Source of the DNA: Sanderia malayensis
Lineage: Eukaryota > Cnidaria > Scyphozoa > Semaeostomeae > Pelagiidae
Direction of reading: 5' to 3'
Assembly: GCA_013076295.1 (NCBI GenBank)
Contig: RQOL01000729.1
Coordinates: 2,914,001 to 2,978,000 of the forward strand
Length of the DNA: 64,000 nucleotides
The number at the start of each line of letters is the position of its first letter. Positions within the stretch are counted from its first letter, which is position 1. Positions 22,201 through 35,383 of this stretch are shown here, one piece after another. The notes under the pieces are model-generated. The model had not been told where the DNA came from. It saw nothing but the letters and a program-made list of their open reading frames with translations, and made no database searches. Both the position numbers and the translations under genes were made by a program.

Positions 22201-25200
22201 AGAGGACAACAAACATAAGTTGTAAGAACAACAGTAGAGAGAGCAAGCTGCAAAGAGGAGCAGCACAACGGGAACGGACACTATAACAAATTAGACAGCA
22301 TTATGGTACAATAGAGCAGAAAAAAGTAGAGTAAAGAAAATTGGATGCAGAATGCTCTAATGCCAAAGTTGTTGTTACCTTTGTCCATCGAGTTGTAAGC
22401 AACCACATGGGTTTTATCAAACTTTGCCCCCTTAATAAGAGACGACTGTGGCTCCTGCTTGCCAAACGCATCAAAAATAATTCTCAACGGAGAGTTTTTT
22501 CTTGTTGCAAAGAAACGTATGTAGTTTGGGTCTTTCAGACCAACATACTGTCGGGAAATGCCGCCGGAAAACTCCATTTTAAAGTAGCGAGGAATACCAA
22601 TTCGAAGTCTTGACTTGTACTCTAAGATAATTAAGTAATATACATGAACATTAGCAAGCTCACTATAATTTGGAGTGATGTACATACAGCCACCGTTTGA
22701 GCTGCGACAGCTAAAAATACAACAATGGTGATATTGTTTTTCACACGCAGTAGGTTTCTAAACTTGATATTTCCTATTTTGTGATGTGACGATGGAAGAA
22801 GAAGCTAAGATGAGATACACTGACGTTGGATAAAACACATAACGCGTGTTTATAATATAACACATACTTGTGAATTGAAGCCTGATGAGGTCATTTCTAG
22901 ATCATTTAATTAGGAAAGCATCTGAGTTGGTTTTAGACTACTTCCATACACCACAACACCACATTCTCTCTTACCCATGATATCCACATAGCCTGGAGAA
23001 ATCTCAAATTCAATATCCACTGGTTTCATTTCCACGTATGGCACAGTGAACATGTCGTGGGAGCCTTGTTTATGATTACCAGCTCGTAGCATGAGCTTAC
23101 CTGATCCGTCATCATAAATATTACCTAGAAAATTGTAAAAAGTGACATTTAAAGGCGGAGCTACTTCTTTATGCCGACTTTTTAAAACCGCCCTCATGCT
23201 TGCAGTTTCGCTGGTAGCTGTTATAGATAGAGCATATATAGGAGAATATGCTCTGCATAAAACTATATCTAATTCTGCATATCTTCATAAAACTATATCT
23301 GCATAAAACTATATCTAATACATATAGCCATATCCATGGTAAACATGCACATTTAACCGTTCGACAAAGGTATATATACGCTAATGCATTCGTTTTGATT
23401 TAAGCAATGCGCAAAGCTATGATATAAAGATAGGCATACCTTAAAAGCCCTGTTTAGCCCCTTCTCAATGAAGCCCCCTTCTTGAATTGTTCACCCTCAG
23501 ACACATATTTTTGCAAGAAGTTCCCACTTTATTTACCTCCCAGAGAAATGATAAGAAATTAAATGCGAATTTCCAGCGGTCAACATTAATCACACAATTG
23601 TTTTACTACCCTACAAATTGTTTAAAGCCAAAGGGGGCATAATAGATATTTTCATAGGGTGCCAAAGTGGAACCTATTAGAGAGAAGGATTGAATAAATT
23701 TGCTATCTGAACTTTAGCGCAATGTTTTTGTCAAATAGTTACAAATACACTTTGTACTTCAGTAAAAATGTTACCACCGTCCACAACGTCAAAAACAAAG
23801 AGGTGTTATTATAGAGGGGACCTCAAAATCTCATTTCGAAAGTGGCTCACTAAAGAGGTGGCTTAGGATATAATTGTTACGGCAACTACTATTTTTAATC
23901 TTATCTTCTTCAGAGCATTCAGTTCTTGTTTGGCATGTTCCCAAAACAACCAACCCACGCTATGGCATTAATTCTCTAAATAGCAACCTAGTTTTGACAT
24001 TTCCCTCTGTAGCTGTTGGGGTTTTCGCTGAAGATATATTTAAGGCAATATAAAACGCCGTGATCAGATCAGAGCATGATGCAGATTACCTGGGAATTTT
24101 TCGCCTGTTCGTCTGAAAACAACATTACCACTCAGAGCTACTTTGTCTCCTTTATCGTCTCTGCTGGAAATTCGAGTAGTGATATCAGTCAAATCGACAC
24201 CCTTTCCAATCGTGACAAAATCTTTGATACGAACTTTTAGTTCCAACTTATTTGGCGTGGCGGGACCCTTATAGTACACATCCAAACGGTTACCAAAGCG
24301 CTTGTTTAGAAACATGCAGAGCTTGGCATCAGTGCAGTTATCCAGGTGTAAGCCATTGGCAAACATTGCAATACCAGACTCTGCAAAGGAAGCAACATGT
24401 TAAGTGTTGATTGGCAAGTGACACAATGAAAATGTTTGCATATAAGCATCTCCACTGTCACTGTGCAAGCATTTCTTTCAACAATTAATTTTACTCCAGT
24501 AAAAGTGTTACGGAAAGCCTCAGACATTCAGACGCCTGTCCATCAAACGTTTTAAAGATTTTGGAAAAGAGTAGAAGCTAATAACAACAACTCACACGCC
24601 GAGGGTGGAACCATTGAAAGACATAAAGGATAAGTGAAAGGGATTCGACGGTAATAAAAGTTCAAAAATGGTTAACTTCAAACATTGTAACCAGATTGCT
24701 ATTCTTCACATTGACACCCAATGGCATTTTAATCTTGAATGTTTCCAAGGATCTTCAAAACTGGCTTTGAAAACACGTTGAAATACTCTTTTGCGAACAA
24801 CGATACGTAACGCCATATCAGTGCTAAGAATATATTAATTCTCTGTCAAAAAAGATTATATCTATTTGAATACTTCATTCCACTTCCATTACCTGTAACG
24901 CCATCTGCCTTTTGCATCATTTCATTGGTGAATTTCCCATTAACACCCCCTTTCTTGTAAATTATACCTAAAAACAAAATGCTCTTCAGAAATGGCCCTC
25001 GTATTTTCTATCGCTTTTTTAACATTACTATTCATACTTCTTTTCTGCTAGATAACCGTACGACAACGCACATCTATTATGAGGCCCTTTATAAAAATAT
25101 GCGAAGACGTGTTATTGCATTTTGAAATAAGTGTTATAAAGGGCCTTAACCCTCTCATGCCCAGCGTCCCAGTAGGTCCCAGTAGAAGCAAAAATCATGA

Positions 25201-28200
25201 AAAACTCAATTTGATGAAAACTGGCTGAAACTCGGTGAGAAGTGCAATTTTGGGGTGCTGAATTCGAATATTGAATTTATTTTTTGAAATTGGGATGTTT
25301 TGGGGGCCAAAATTGGGGTAAAAGAGGGCAATATGCAAATTTTGAAACTCGTCCAAATTGCATCAAATTTGGTGAGAAGTACAGTTCTGGGGTGCTAAAT
25401 TCGAATATTGAATTTATTTTGTGAAATCGTTTTTTTTTGGGGGAAAGTTGGGCAAAAATGGTCATCAAGTGTGCAAGCACAGATTGGGCATGTCATCAAA
25501 GGTCACAGAGTAATAGCGGTTGGCTGCAGACAATCGTAGAAACCGGGCATTTAGTTGGGATATATGGTAGCTTTAAAAAAAGCCTTTTTTTATTCAGTTG
25601 ACGTTGCTTTGACCGTTACAGCAGCTTCTACAATAGCTTAGATCTCTTCTTCGTTTTCCTGAGATTGACTGATTATTATCCATATGCCTTTTTTTCAACG
25701 CACAATTGTGCTACATTTTTTGCAACAAAGTTACAAATTCTCTCGGAGAGCTTCTATTCTTGTCTTTGATTTATAACTCTGGAATCGTCACACAGTACAC
25801 GGGTCTGAAGGCACGTGGTATAAATGTTTCCATGTGGCTCAAAAACCAAGCGTACTCCGTTCAGCACGCAATCTTACCTACGTCATCAAACTTCATCCAT
25901 GTAATAGTCATAAACTCCTTTTCGTAAAGCCAGTTTACTGTTTCGTGAAGCCAGTAGTCTTTAGAAAGAATGCCAACTTTGAGCATTGGATCATCGGCGC
26001 TTGCTGCATAAAGGATTTCGACGATCGTATTCTTGGCCATGATCACTTTACCAGTAAATCTATCGGGAAGAGAAAATTTACAGTATAAGATAGCGTAAAA
26101 AAGAAACATCAGAAGAAGAGAAAGTTTCAGGCATACCGTAAGATTTCTTTTTCATTGAAGCTTGCTTGGAATCCAACGTCTGTGATGGCGAAGTTCAGCG
26201 AGTTGCTAAAGATGTCTACATAATCGTTGGGTAAATAAGTTGCATGGGTAAGATTTCGAATAACTGCCATGCTAAAAATCACAGCTGAATTTGCTTCGAC
26301 GATTAATCCATCATTTTCCATCTCTTTCAATTGAATATCCACCAGCTCATCTGAATTATGAAGACAAACGCGTATTAAGCAGTAACACAAAGTATATCAA
26401 CACATCTATGAAGTGCATTTATTGACGTCTTGGATTCAATGCAAAGCATTGCTATGTATGCACATGTGAACATAAAAATGTAGGTGAAAGCAGAAACAAG
26501 GTTAATTACCCCCCCCCCTAACCAAATCAGAATGAACTCTATAAGGTTTTAATGCTTTACAAGGAAGACGTAATTCAGAGTTATGTACATACGGCCACTG
26601 GGCTACGACAGCAAAAAGTAAAGCAATGATGATATTGTTTTTCACAAGCAGTAGGTTTCCAAATTTGGTTGGGTCTAGAAGCAATAACTATATGGAGTGG
26701 ACAAACTCACGTGTTCTTTATTCCAAGAATGGCAAACAACTGATAGCCAGTATTCAGGTGCTGATGTGAAACATTGAATGTACCTTAAAAATCTTAGCCA
26801 CACAGCATCAATATCATAAAATCTCAATATATAATTACCAAGGATGGTTTCTTCCCCAGAACCGGCAAGTTTCCAGTCCCCATAATGTCCATTGTTATTC
26901 TTTGTCGAGTAAAGTCTTAAAGTAGTATTAAAGAGGGATACGATGCCACCATCAACGACATCAACTCGCTCAGTCAAGTTAAATTTAACGTTTAGCGACT
27001 TTGTCTTTCTCCAGTAATAGATGCTGTCATAGACAACTTTTGTCGCAGCATTCAATGGAAAGCTAGATGAAAGCAAGATGAACGGTTGTTAACAATAGAG
27101 GTATATGCTATAAGTGAAAATAGTATAAATTAGGACAAACATTTGCAATGGTCTAACTCTCGAGGTCAAGCATGCAACTCTCTCCGACTGGTGGCTAAAG
27201 ATATGTCCCTCAAAACAGTTGTCTTTCAGACCTTTTCCTTTAAAATAACCTCTCAAATATATATCTTCCCCAACCCCTCTAAAAGGACCATCCCCTCCAT
27301 GGAAAAAAGCATCCAGCATTCAACCACTGCCTTTAATTAGTAATCCAGTCACTCGTATGTTGTGAATTGACGGGGTGCTCATCGAATAAAATAAAAATTT
27401 GTTTGCAATCATTCAAATACAGTACTCGTTAATTCCTTTATTCTCGCGCCAAACCATGGCTGCAACTTGTTGTATGGTGCTTTGGATAATCTGTGGAGCT
27501 GTCCAGGCAATTTTGTTTGAAGAAATTGTTATACGCAAGGGAACGCGTTCCAGTTTCTGGAAAATATTGACAGGTTTCATTGGTGTAAGATTTATGAGGC
27601 AAAGAATTTTCTTGCAGGACAAAAAATGTAAACAAAGTACCTCTCACTGATGGGAAATTCGGCTACCGTACTTCCTCGATTGAACGCCCGGGGCGTTTAT
27701 TAATTTCGATAGCTATTTTTTGGGGGGGAGGGGCATAATCGAGGGGGGCCATTATTCGAGGGGGTGTTTATTAGAAAGTAAAAGATCACAGCGCCTGTCA
27801 ACGGGTCCAGAAAAAGAAAAAATGGTTTAGTTGTGCCTTGCCTTTATCGAGCAGCAACGTAGAAAATGAAAGTCGCTATGGTTTTGCACAAAGAACTGAT
27901 AGGCATAAAAGAAATGTGCCAACACTAAATTAAAAAAATTGTTGTTTGGGGGCATTTAATCGAAGGGGAGCGTTTATTTCAAAAGTTGGCAGCATAAGGG
28001 GACATTTATTCGAGGGGGCTTTTAATCGAGGGGGCGTTTAAACGAGGAAAAACGGTACACACGAATAAAGGAAAGAAAATAGACGGCAGAACATAAAATG
28101 TCAACGAATAGTTCAAGGGAATGTGATAACTGGATAATGAGTTTTAAATTAAAGAATTTAATTAAAACTTGTATTAAAATACAGGAAGAAACATGACAGC

Positions 28201-31200
28201 ATAAGTCATAAAAGGACAGAACAAGGGTATGATAAATTGCGACTATGAGACTATAATCTAAAGACTGGTCAGCTGCATTTAAAAAAATGTACACTTGAAC
28301 TAAAATAGTGCAGAACCACATCAATTTTTTCAGGACAAATAACTTTTATCAAGTCTTAAAACTTGTTTACATCTGTTAGACTAGCAACGATATGGCTCCA
28401 CTTATATCTCTCTCAGTGCAATTTCGTTGAAATATCGAAGGGTAAATCAGACTTACCGATTGGTCTTCATCTTTGGCCACGACAGTACCAGGGGCTGTAG
28501 AATGCAACACGTTGATCCCAGTATTGATCATTTCAAATCCCCTTTCTGGTACAAAGTCTTTCACCAAGGTCCTCAGCTCCGGAGTGTTGATGAATTTGAT
28601 AGTTTTGGTAGCAACAGTAATCGCCACATTTTTTACATTCTCGATCAAGGTCATATCCGGTGGCAACATTTCTGTGGTAAGCGAGTAAAGGATACCAGAC
28701 ACTGTATCGCTGACTTCGTAACTGCAAAACAGGGCAGCCACTGGGATATCAAACACTTCAGCATCGGCCGGTATGTCTGCATCCACCTTCTTAAAGTCTT
28801 GAATGATCAGGTAGACCGCTTTGGCTTCATTCAGCAGCTTTGGCGCACTCGATTTGCCATTGACTGTTAGTTCGAAACCCGCTGTGGGCGAAAACATGCC
28901 TTTGATTGTGGGGTTCTGGAAATTAAGGGTGTGAATTCCAAGAGCTTGGCGTTCCACAGTCATTTCCTCGCCAAACACACCGGCTGATTTATCCGAAGCT
29001 GACATTGGTTTCATGTCACTGGCATCAATTTCAAATTTTGCAAGAAATTCCCTGACGGATAAGCTGCCAACAGTGCACGTGATTTCATAATCGTCTCTTT
29101 TCTTTTGTTTTTCGACCTTGATTAGTACGTCATGGTTGTTTCCTAGAAGAATGGAGACAAAAGTAGCCGTCATGAGCAATTCTGACAAGCTTAGGGTACG
29201 AGAGCCAGCGAATCCATGCTTGCACCCTTAAGGCGGCTGCCCGCGATAATTCTGCGACTTGCATGTGAAGAAAATGTAACAGATATTTTGCATGGCAAAC
29301 ACATACAATGGCGGAGACAACTAGGCCGCCTTGCTGTTCAAGAGTTGAAACGGCATGAAAAAAACTTCTGTTTGATATTTTGAAAACGTAACATCCTGTG
29401 TTTAGTTCATCAAGGGTTTTGGGATTGCAGATATATTTAGCAGGGTATTCCCATTTTTCGAATAGTGCCATTTTGTATCTAATGAAATCAAATGGAATTA
29501 CATGAAACTGTTAAAACAATAGATTGATCGCTGACCAATCAAAGAGGGTTCCTTTTTTCGGCGGAGCCAGCACGTGACTGACAACAAATTTTCGTTCGCT
29601 GGCTCGCAGACCCTATTGGTAGTCAGAATAATAGTTGGGCTGCAAGTAGGCTAAGATCAGGTGGAAAGAAAAGCATCAGATTTACAGGTCAAATCGTTTC
29701 ATGTCTGATGGAGCTTCACAACCCATGACTACGTTAATAAACATTTGTGATCACATTTGGTCAAATGTCACAAACTATTAAATAATTAATCGTGAAAGTT
29801 CGGTACGTTTTTGTAAAGTGACTTGCAGAAACAGTTCAATACCACTTAGTTTACCGTGAAAAAAATCCAAAAATCTAAGCAATCTAACCATTTTCAAAGG
29901 GCTTATGCAGCAAAATAGCATATCGAATTTTTACGAAAATGAACAGAAAAGCATCCGAGTACGACTATGAACGTTTTTGGAGTGTTTTCTGACGAGTATA
30001 AGCATTTTCTTCCAAGCTCAAGCCCAGCCACCCCTTTTAAAAGGTTTGCTCGTATAATGACGTCAGAATGTTGACTCACGAATGCGAAATGAAACACCAA
30101 AACTGTTGGGAAAAGATTTCATTGCGAAGGAGGTTTCTGCTTATTTTTGAAACTTAATATTTCGAAAAATAATAAGTAACATGAAGGTTACATGTACATG
30201 TAATTGTGGTCTTGGATTATTGAGGAGATATTTTATAACTTAAGCGAATTAAAAATAAAGAAGCTTGCCTTTTTAATTCTAATAAAACCATACTTATATT
30301 ACTTTTTTCAATGGCCTATTTCTATATTTATCGAAGCTCATGTTTGTACGTTTTTTTATCTTCCTACTCCATTAACATGATGTCTATGAAGGATAGAACC
30401 TAAGATATACCATTTTCATCTTTATGAGCAGCATACCCCTAAGCCTGTCTGTAGCCTCTTTTTGTTGTGATCAAGATCATTCTACTGCTTTGTCCATGGC
30501 TACCTCAACTAAAACATTTCAGCGATATTTTTATACATTACTCACCAATAGATGTAACTCCGTCGATAACAATCTTGATATCTTCAAGCTTTAACTCACT
30601 TAATTCAACACCAGTGCTCCAACCGATTTCGAATTTGGCGTCGGCTGCCAGGACAATGTACTTTGGTATGACATCATAAGACTCGAAAGTTTTCAACTTG
30701 AACTGAATAGTCTCCTTTTCTTTGCATGTGTTCACAACGAATTTCTCCAGAAGGAACTTCTCAGGATTTACAAATTTTCTGCTCATCACTTTGAGATCTA
30801 TACTTGAAAAGAGCTGGGCAATGACTGGCGAAAATGGGCAGTTGCCTGACTGTTTAGTGAATGTTGTCATACAGTCCTGGTCCCCTTTTTCTCCGCTCAA
30901 TTGACAATCAGTGTTCTGAATTTTTAGCTCTTCAATTGAACCCGTCTTCAACTCTTCAAACGTACTGTAGCCTGAAACAGTGTAGAGAGCCAGAGTTGAA
31001 AACATTGAAAGTTGTACACATTTATCGAATTTAGCCATATTCCCGTTGGTAGAAGAGCTACGCTAATCGGGTATGCATGATAGGAAACCTTTATTTTAGC
31101 GTGAGATAGTAGCAGTTGATGTTCACATAGTAGTAATCTCTACTTTTTGGTATAAGAACTAAACTTTTTGTAAAATTAGCAGTGAGTTTCCACATTGTAA

Positions 31201-31386
31201 CTACCTTGACTAGCGAAGTAAAATAACTAAAAAAGTGATAACTGATGCCGAATTAGCTGATTGCAACTAACTGCAAATGTCACAAGAGTGTGTGTACATA
31301 CCATCAGTGCAAAAAGTTGTTTGAATATTGATAACCATCAGAAAAACGACCCCAAATAGCAGCTGTATCGGAGTGAAGACTAGCAT
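16222..31386 (-). CDS. Large secreted multi-exon protein, family not recognised (about 1,697 aa)
   Basis: Twenty exons with matching phases: 31386-31302, 30971-30546, 29142-28457, 27610-27426, 27062-26839, 26350-26137, 26059-25878, 24967-24893, 24380-24090, 23124-22975, 22621-22379, 21896-21391, 20712-20623, 20167-19894, 19669-19491, 19287-18570, 18302-18135, 17951-17883, 16815-16604, 16338-16222 (stop TGA). The sum is 5,094 bases, divisible by three. Exon 1 encodes a signal peptide (hydrophobic core LLFGVVFLMVI), so the product is probably secreted. Exons 2-12 (to about residue 1089) look beta-rich, with recurring short segments such as GIAMFANGL, GFYIIGTLLL and GLIVEANSAVIF that hint at degenerate repeats. 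Exon 14 is a charged coiled coil (about 1140-1190), exon 15 has five Cys, and exons 16-20 are mostly helical. No transmembrane segment is seen after the signal. Exon 4 has a weak GTACTG donor and exon 14 a GC donor; those two junctions are the least certain. I do not recognise the family and assign no function. Confidence 0.82.
16934..17682. mobile_element. Inverted-repeat element in intron 18 of the large gene
   Basis: CCATCTACACGAGAGC at the left end is matched by its reverse complement at the right end, 749 bp apart. No target duplication is obvious, so the superfamily is unknown. It lies wholly inside the intron between exons at 17951-17883 and 16815-16604. A 62-codon acidic open frame (17189-17377) inside is not convincing as a gene. 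It also contains a poly-G run near 17409. Confidence 0.6.
25234..25440. repeat. Two-copy tandem duplication, 137-bp period
   Basis: GGTGAGAAGT followed by GGGGTGCT and AATTCGAATATTGAATTTA occurs at 25234 and again at 25371. The copies differ at several positions. They lie in the intron between exons 7 and 8 of the large secreted gene. Confidence 0.75.
27666..28055. mobile_element. 390-bp TA-flanked MITE in intron 3
   Basis: Inverted ends read CCGTACTTCCTCGATTGAAC on the left and match the right end CGTTTAAACGAGGAAAAACGG in reverse complement with a few changes. Both ends abut TA (27664-27665 and 28056-28057). The interior repeats motifs such as CGAGGGGGC and GGGGCATTTAAT. It sits between exons 29142-28457 and 27610-27426. 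The TA target suggests a Tc1/mariner-type origin, which is inference. Confidence 0.7.
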
Positions 31387-31880
31387 CGCGACAAATCGGT
31401 CCAGCTAGAAAAGAGAAGATAACATATCATAAAGAATAATGCAATAAGAAAGATATATGACAGAATTTGAAAAGATAAGAAGGAATACTTGCATTTGTTT
31501 CCTGCACCTGTCATGTTCCGATGGTGGAAACGGATCATTGCTTTGCCATATATAGCAAAATGAAGCGAAATTGCTCACAAACGTTACAGGTGCCGAGACA
31601 AGTATGTCGAAACAAACTTAAACAAAGTAAACTTGTAATATACGACATGTCAATTGACTACAATTAATCAGGTAACGCGGCTTGAGATCAGTCTACTGGA
31701 AATAGTTCGTTAGAAAGCTGGCAAACTTATTTTTTAAGTTTGTTATGTGATCATCACTTGATCCAACTTTCAGCTGATTGTAACAGAGAGATTTGAGTTT
31801 TATCAGGTTGACCATCCTTGGCGAAAATGGCATGAAACCTTTACTAGGAACAAAGGCAAAGAATGCTGCGACGAGTGACC
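31387..31880. other. Intergenic, upstream of the large secreted gene
   Basis: This should contain the promoter and 5' untranslated region of the minus-strand gene whose ATG is at 31386-31384. No TATA box or other element can be assigned with confidence, and no further exon was found. Confidence 0.4.
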
Positions 31881-31901
31881 TAGCGCATATGGTGATCGAG
31901 C

Positions 31902-32285
31902 TTGGCCAGGGAGCACGAAAGGAGAGCTAGTGGAAACACGCAGTGCGAATGCGCGAAAAGACACAATTCAAGTCTTGTTTTATCACCAACAAGGACAGAA
32001 ACTGGCAAGCGAACGTTCGCTTTCCAGGGAGTCCAAGTTTTCAATAACCTTCCCAAGGGCATTCAAGACGAAGAATCTCTAGTGCGTTTTAAACACAGCT
32101 AAGTTTTTAGAATGGATTGTACTGAAACAGTTTTGTTTTGAGCACAGTTTTAACATTAGTATAATTTTTTATCGCTCATTTTATCCTTTTTCGCTAACTG
32201 GTCTTTGACTGATAACAGGATTTTTATCCTTAATAAGTAAACCTGTATATTTATTACTTATTATTGTTATTATTATCAATGATGC
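31902..32285 (+). mobile_element. 3' end of a non-LTR retrotransposon (LINE)
   Basis: A 66-codon frame to 32102 carries the typical C-terminal tail of animal LINE reverse transcriptases: TRTETGKRTFAFQGVQVFNN, then LP..I, ending FKHS. It is followed by about 180 bases of untranslated sequence ending in an ATTATTGTTATTATTATC-type simple tail, as in CR1/L2-like elements. The catalytic part of the reverse transcriptase is absent, which fits 5' truncation. The protein stops slightly early, so this copy is dead. Confidence 0.72.
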
Positions 32286-33307
32286 ATGATGCGCATACGA
32301 AGGAGGCAACGCAATATTAGAAAATTTCTGCTGGTCGAAAGAGGTGGATAAATTGCGAGAGCTAATGTTGGAAAGTGCTCTTATAAAAAGAAATGGGTGC
32401 ATATCCGTTTTTTACAAGGAACCTAGCTCAAGACCTAGCAGCCGGAGCAGAAAGTTATCAAAACATTGATTTATGTTGTTCGATCTAGCGACTGAAAGTA
32501 ATCAAGTTGAATGTGCTTTGGGAGAATTTGACAAGTTATCGCAAGAGAACCACTCCGAAGCAATTCAAAATAGCAAACATACGTCAGTGGGAAGATGAAG
32601 CAACATCTAACGCTGTTCAAAGATCACATGAATTGGAACAAGTCGCAAACAAAGGGGGTTCGCACACTTCGCTGAAGGCTTTCCTAGATGAAAAAGTCAA
32701 ACCGCTAACGCAGCTACTGTGTAGTAGGAGGCCACCATGGAAAAGTTGAATTCCTAGTCAAGACCTCTTTTGAAAAGATTCTCGACAATCAAGTTCATCA
32801 ATATTGCAACGGGAAACATTGGAACCCTCCATTGCAAGCAGTATCAATGGCTTACTATAGGTGATGTGGTAACAAACCTGGAGAACGTGGACATTATAAC
32901 ACCAAACTAACTAGCTAAAGTTAGGACGAAACAATGAAAGAAGCCCGCGCAGATCATCGGCAGTACGAGCAGGCTCATTGAGAAGAACAAGGTGTTCAGT
33001 GCATGACTTCAGATTTGGCTTATATCACGTGTTCTCATATTGTTACATAAGGAAAAATGGTAGACAATAATGGTGAGCAAATAGTGATCGGTGATTTCAT
33101 TTCATTTGAAAAGCGAATCGGAGTTGTGCTCCGATTACGAACATGGAGCTGGAGCAGATGGGATCTGATGGTCAAATTCGACTTACAAATATGCAACACA
33201 AGAGCTCAAATGAAAATGTCTTTCTTGAAACTAAACGTTGAAAAAACAATTGCATTGATCAAACGTGTTAATAAAACTTACATTACGGATGATATAAAAA
33301 TTATTGA
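32286..33307 (+). other. Weakly coding-like intergenic stretch
   Basis: Two short plus-strand frames are visible: 32507-32749 (80 codons, charged, with LEQVANKGG) and 33057-33311 (84 codons, beginning MVDNNGEQIVIGDFISFEKR). Neither matches a family I know and both lack convincing splice signals. They may be fragments of decayed genes. Confidence 0.3.
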
Positions 33308-33976
33308 TTAATGGGGAAAGTGTAAAAATTATGTGTATTGTGTGTGCTCTTTCCAATGTGTATCATGTACAGTTTTGTTTTATTAACAATTCAAGCGGGG
33401 TGCGAGCGCACCTCATATCCGTACAAAAACTAGAGAGGAAATAACTTGTTCGGCAGGGGCGTCATGGGTAGGAACTCATAGGGAATGGCACAATTCAATG
33501 ATTTTCCGACGAGGGATTAGAATGAAATCCAATAGGGTCATGATGCGAATGCATAATGTTGTTAAAGCATCTCCCTTAATTAAGGTGGCCATGTGCTCCC
33601 ATTTGATGACGTCAAGTCATCATGTGCATCAAACATTTTTGATTCAAGTTATTCGGAAGAGATCTCTTTTCGTAGACTCTTGGGAAACAAAACAAATTTG
33701 GTTGTAAGCTTTGAAGACTGACCAGGCCACATATGGTCTTTAATAAGTAATCTAAAAGCCCCAGTGGTAGCAGCATTCGTTTGTTATTGTATTATCTCTT
33801 GATCAGTATATTTTGAAACAAAGATAAAATTAAGTTAATTAGATTTCTTCCTAAAGTCTCCTTCTTAAAAGAAGCTAAAAAAAGTCCTGCGATTCAATTT
33901 GTAGTATGGTGACTTATATAAAGCTGTGGTTCACCACAAAATAAAATAATTTTGTGGCGATTTGTGGATCGAATAT

Positions 33977-34528
33977 GCCATTAAACAACGTGGTTCGCAA
34001 AAAAAAATAAAAGTTGAATGCATGAAATTGAAAAATGGGATGTCATTCTTCACATTTCATCACGACAATGAATTATTAACCTAAGTTGAAGGTTGCGAAG
34101 ATCCTGGATCATACGTTAAGATTTTTACGTATGAATTCGACCTAGATACCATCATATCAATTATCGAACAATCACGTTACTGCAAACAGCACGTAAGGGC
34201 TGATTGCTATCAGGCATACCTGACTGGATATACTTGGATTGGGGTGGCGGGCCTAGCAACTCCACTGGTTGCGTATGCGGAATAGCAAACAGCTGTGCAG
34301 ACAAGAGCAAACAATGTAACTGTGACAAAAATGATCCCGAATGGCGTATAGATGAAGGATATGTTCGAGAAGAAAATGTCTTGCCAATAATGGACATAGC
34401 AGTTGGAGCCACTTGTAATCGCAACTACTTTGAGCGTTTTCGTTACACAATAGGTCCTTATTTTGAAGACTTTTTTAAACCCTGCTTTTGCAAAAAGCGA
34501 GACAGTTCTGCAAAAACTTTGCAGCATT
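33977..34528 (+). pseudogene. Dead fragment of fibrinogen-like secreted gene (copy B)
   Basis: Homologous to exon 4 of the intact gene at 36919-38195 nearly to its C-terminus. It keeps the block corresponding to GGG.SNSTGC.CG and SCADKSKQCNC, and then VLPIMDIAVGATCNRNYFER. It has lost the start of the exon and has in-frame stops, including TAA after ELLT and TAG in the Cys-rich block. The frame also shifts near GYTWIG. It is non-functional. Confidence 0.87.
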
Positions 34529-34717
34529 AAAAGACTAGCAGATAGCAACACATCACTAGATAAATCGAATTTCGATCGAATTTAAAAAATTATAATATTC
34601 AAGATATTATCTAGAGTCATTCCTCTTATCGCGTAAGTTCAGTTAGTTATTCCTTTTGCATTTTTATTATCCTTCTTCAAGCAAAATTTGATATAATTAA
34701 TTGTGTATAGTTAATAT

Positions 34718-34815
34718 ACTATGCTATGTCAACTATGCTATACTATATTTATACTATACTACACAATGTTTTACGATTCCACACTATACTATACTACACA
34801 ATACTGCACTATGCT
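34718..34815. repeat. TATAC/ACTATA simple-sequence run (copy B)
   Basis: Counterpart of the run at 12655-12765, with the same order of imperfect ACTATACTAT units. Confidence 0.7.
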
Positions 34816-35383
34816 AACAAGTAATATGTTAAAAAGTTTATCAGAAAAAATAAAAAACGTAAATGTAATAAAAATGGCTCCAATGATGGCAGAAAATCCA
34901 TTGGCCAAGAAATAGGTTTCAGTGTTTCAGCCGTTTCCTGTCCCAAAATCACAAATTACATATTTTAAAAAAGATGAATTGATAACACCCAACCAACTGA
35001 AGAAGATGAAAAATATGCACAAGGAAAGAGCTAGAACCAGGCCCGGACTAATGAAGACCATAATCAGGATTAAGAAGAGAGTCCAAATACATCTACGAGC
35101 CTGTGAAAAATACAGTTGTTAAACGGAAAAGGAAGAAAAGGAGACGGTCGTCTATTAAAGTTAAAAATGCTACCAAAAATGGCGAAGCAAAATAAGAATG
35201 CAGTCAACAGTGATGGAAAAAGTCTAGCTTCTAGCTTCTATTATATTTATATTCTAGCTTCTTTGCTAGAATATAAAAAGAAGTTGTTCTGTCACCATTT
35301 TTCTCTTTATTACTAAATTTTCATTGTCTCTCTGCCGTTAGAGTCTGATTACTTTTCCTTAAGGATTTAGATGGCTGTTCTAA

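Noticed and set aside
27089..27319. Minus-strand frame considered as an exon of the large secreted gene
   Set aside because: No acceptor gives the required phase without an in-frame stop, and the exon at 27610-27426 fits the phases instead.
31039..31300. Start codon at 31038 as N-terminus of the secreted protein
   Set aside because: The stretch between 31038 and 30972 lies in an intron when the better signal-peptide exon and splice sites are used.
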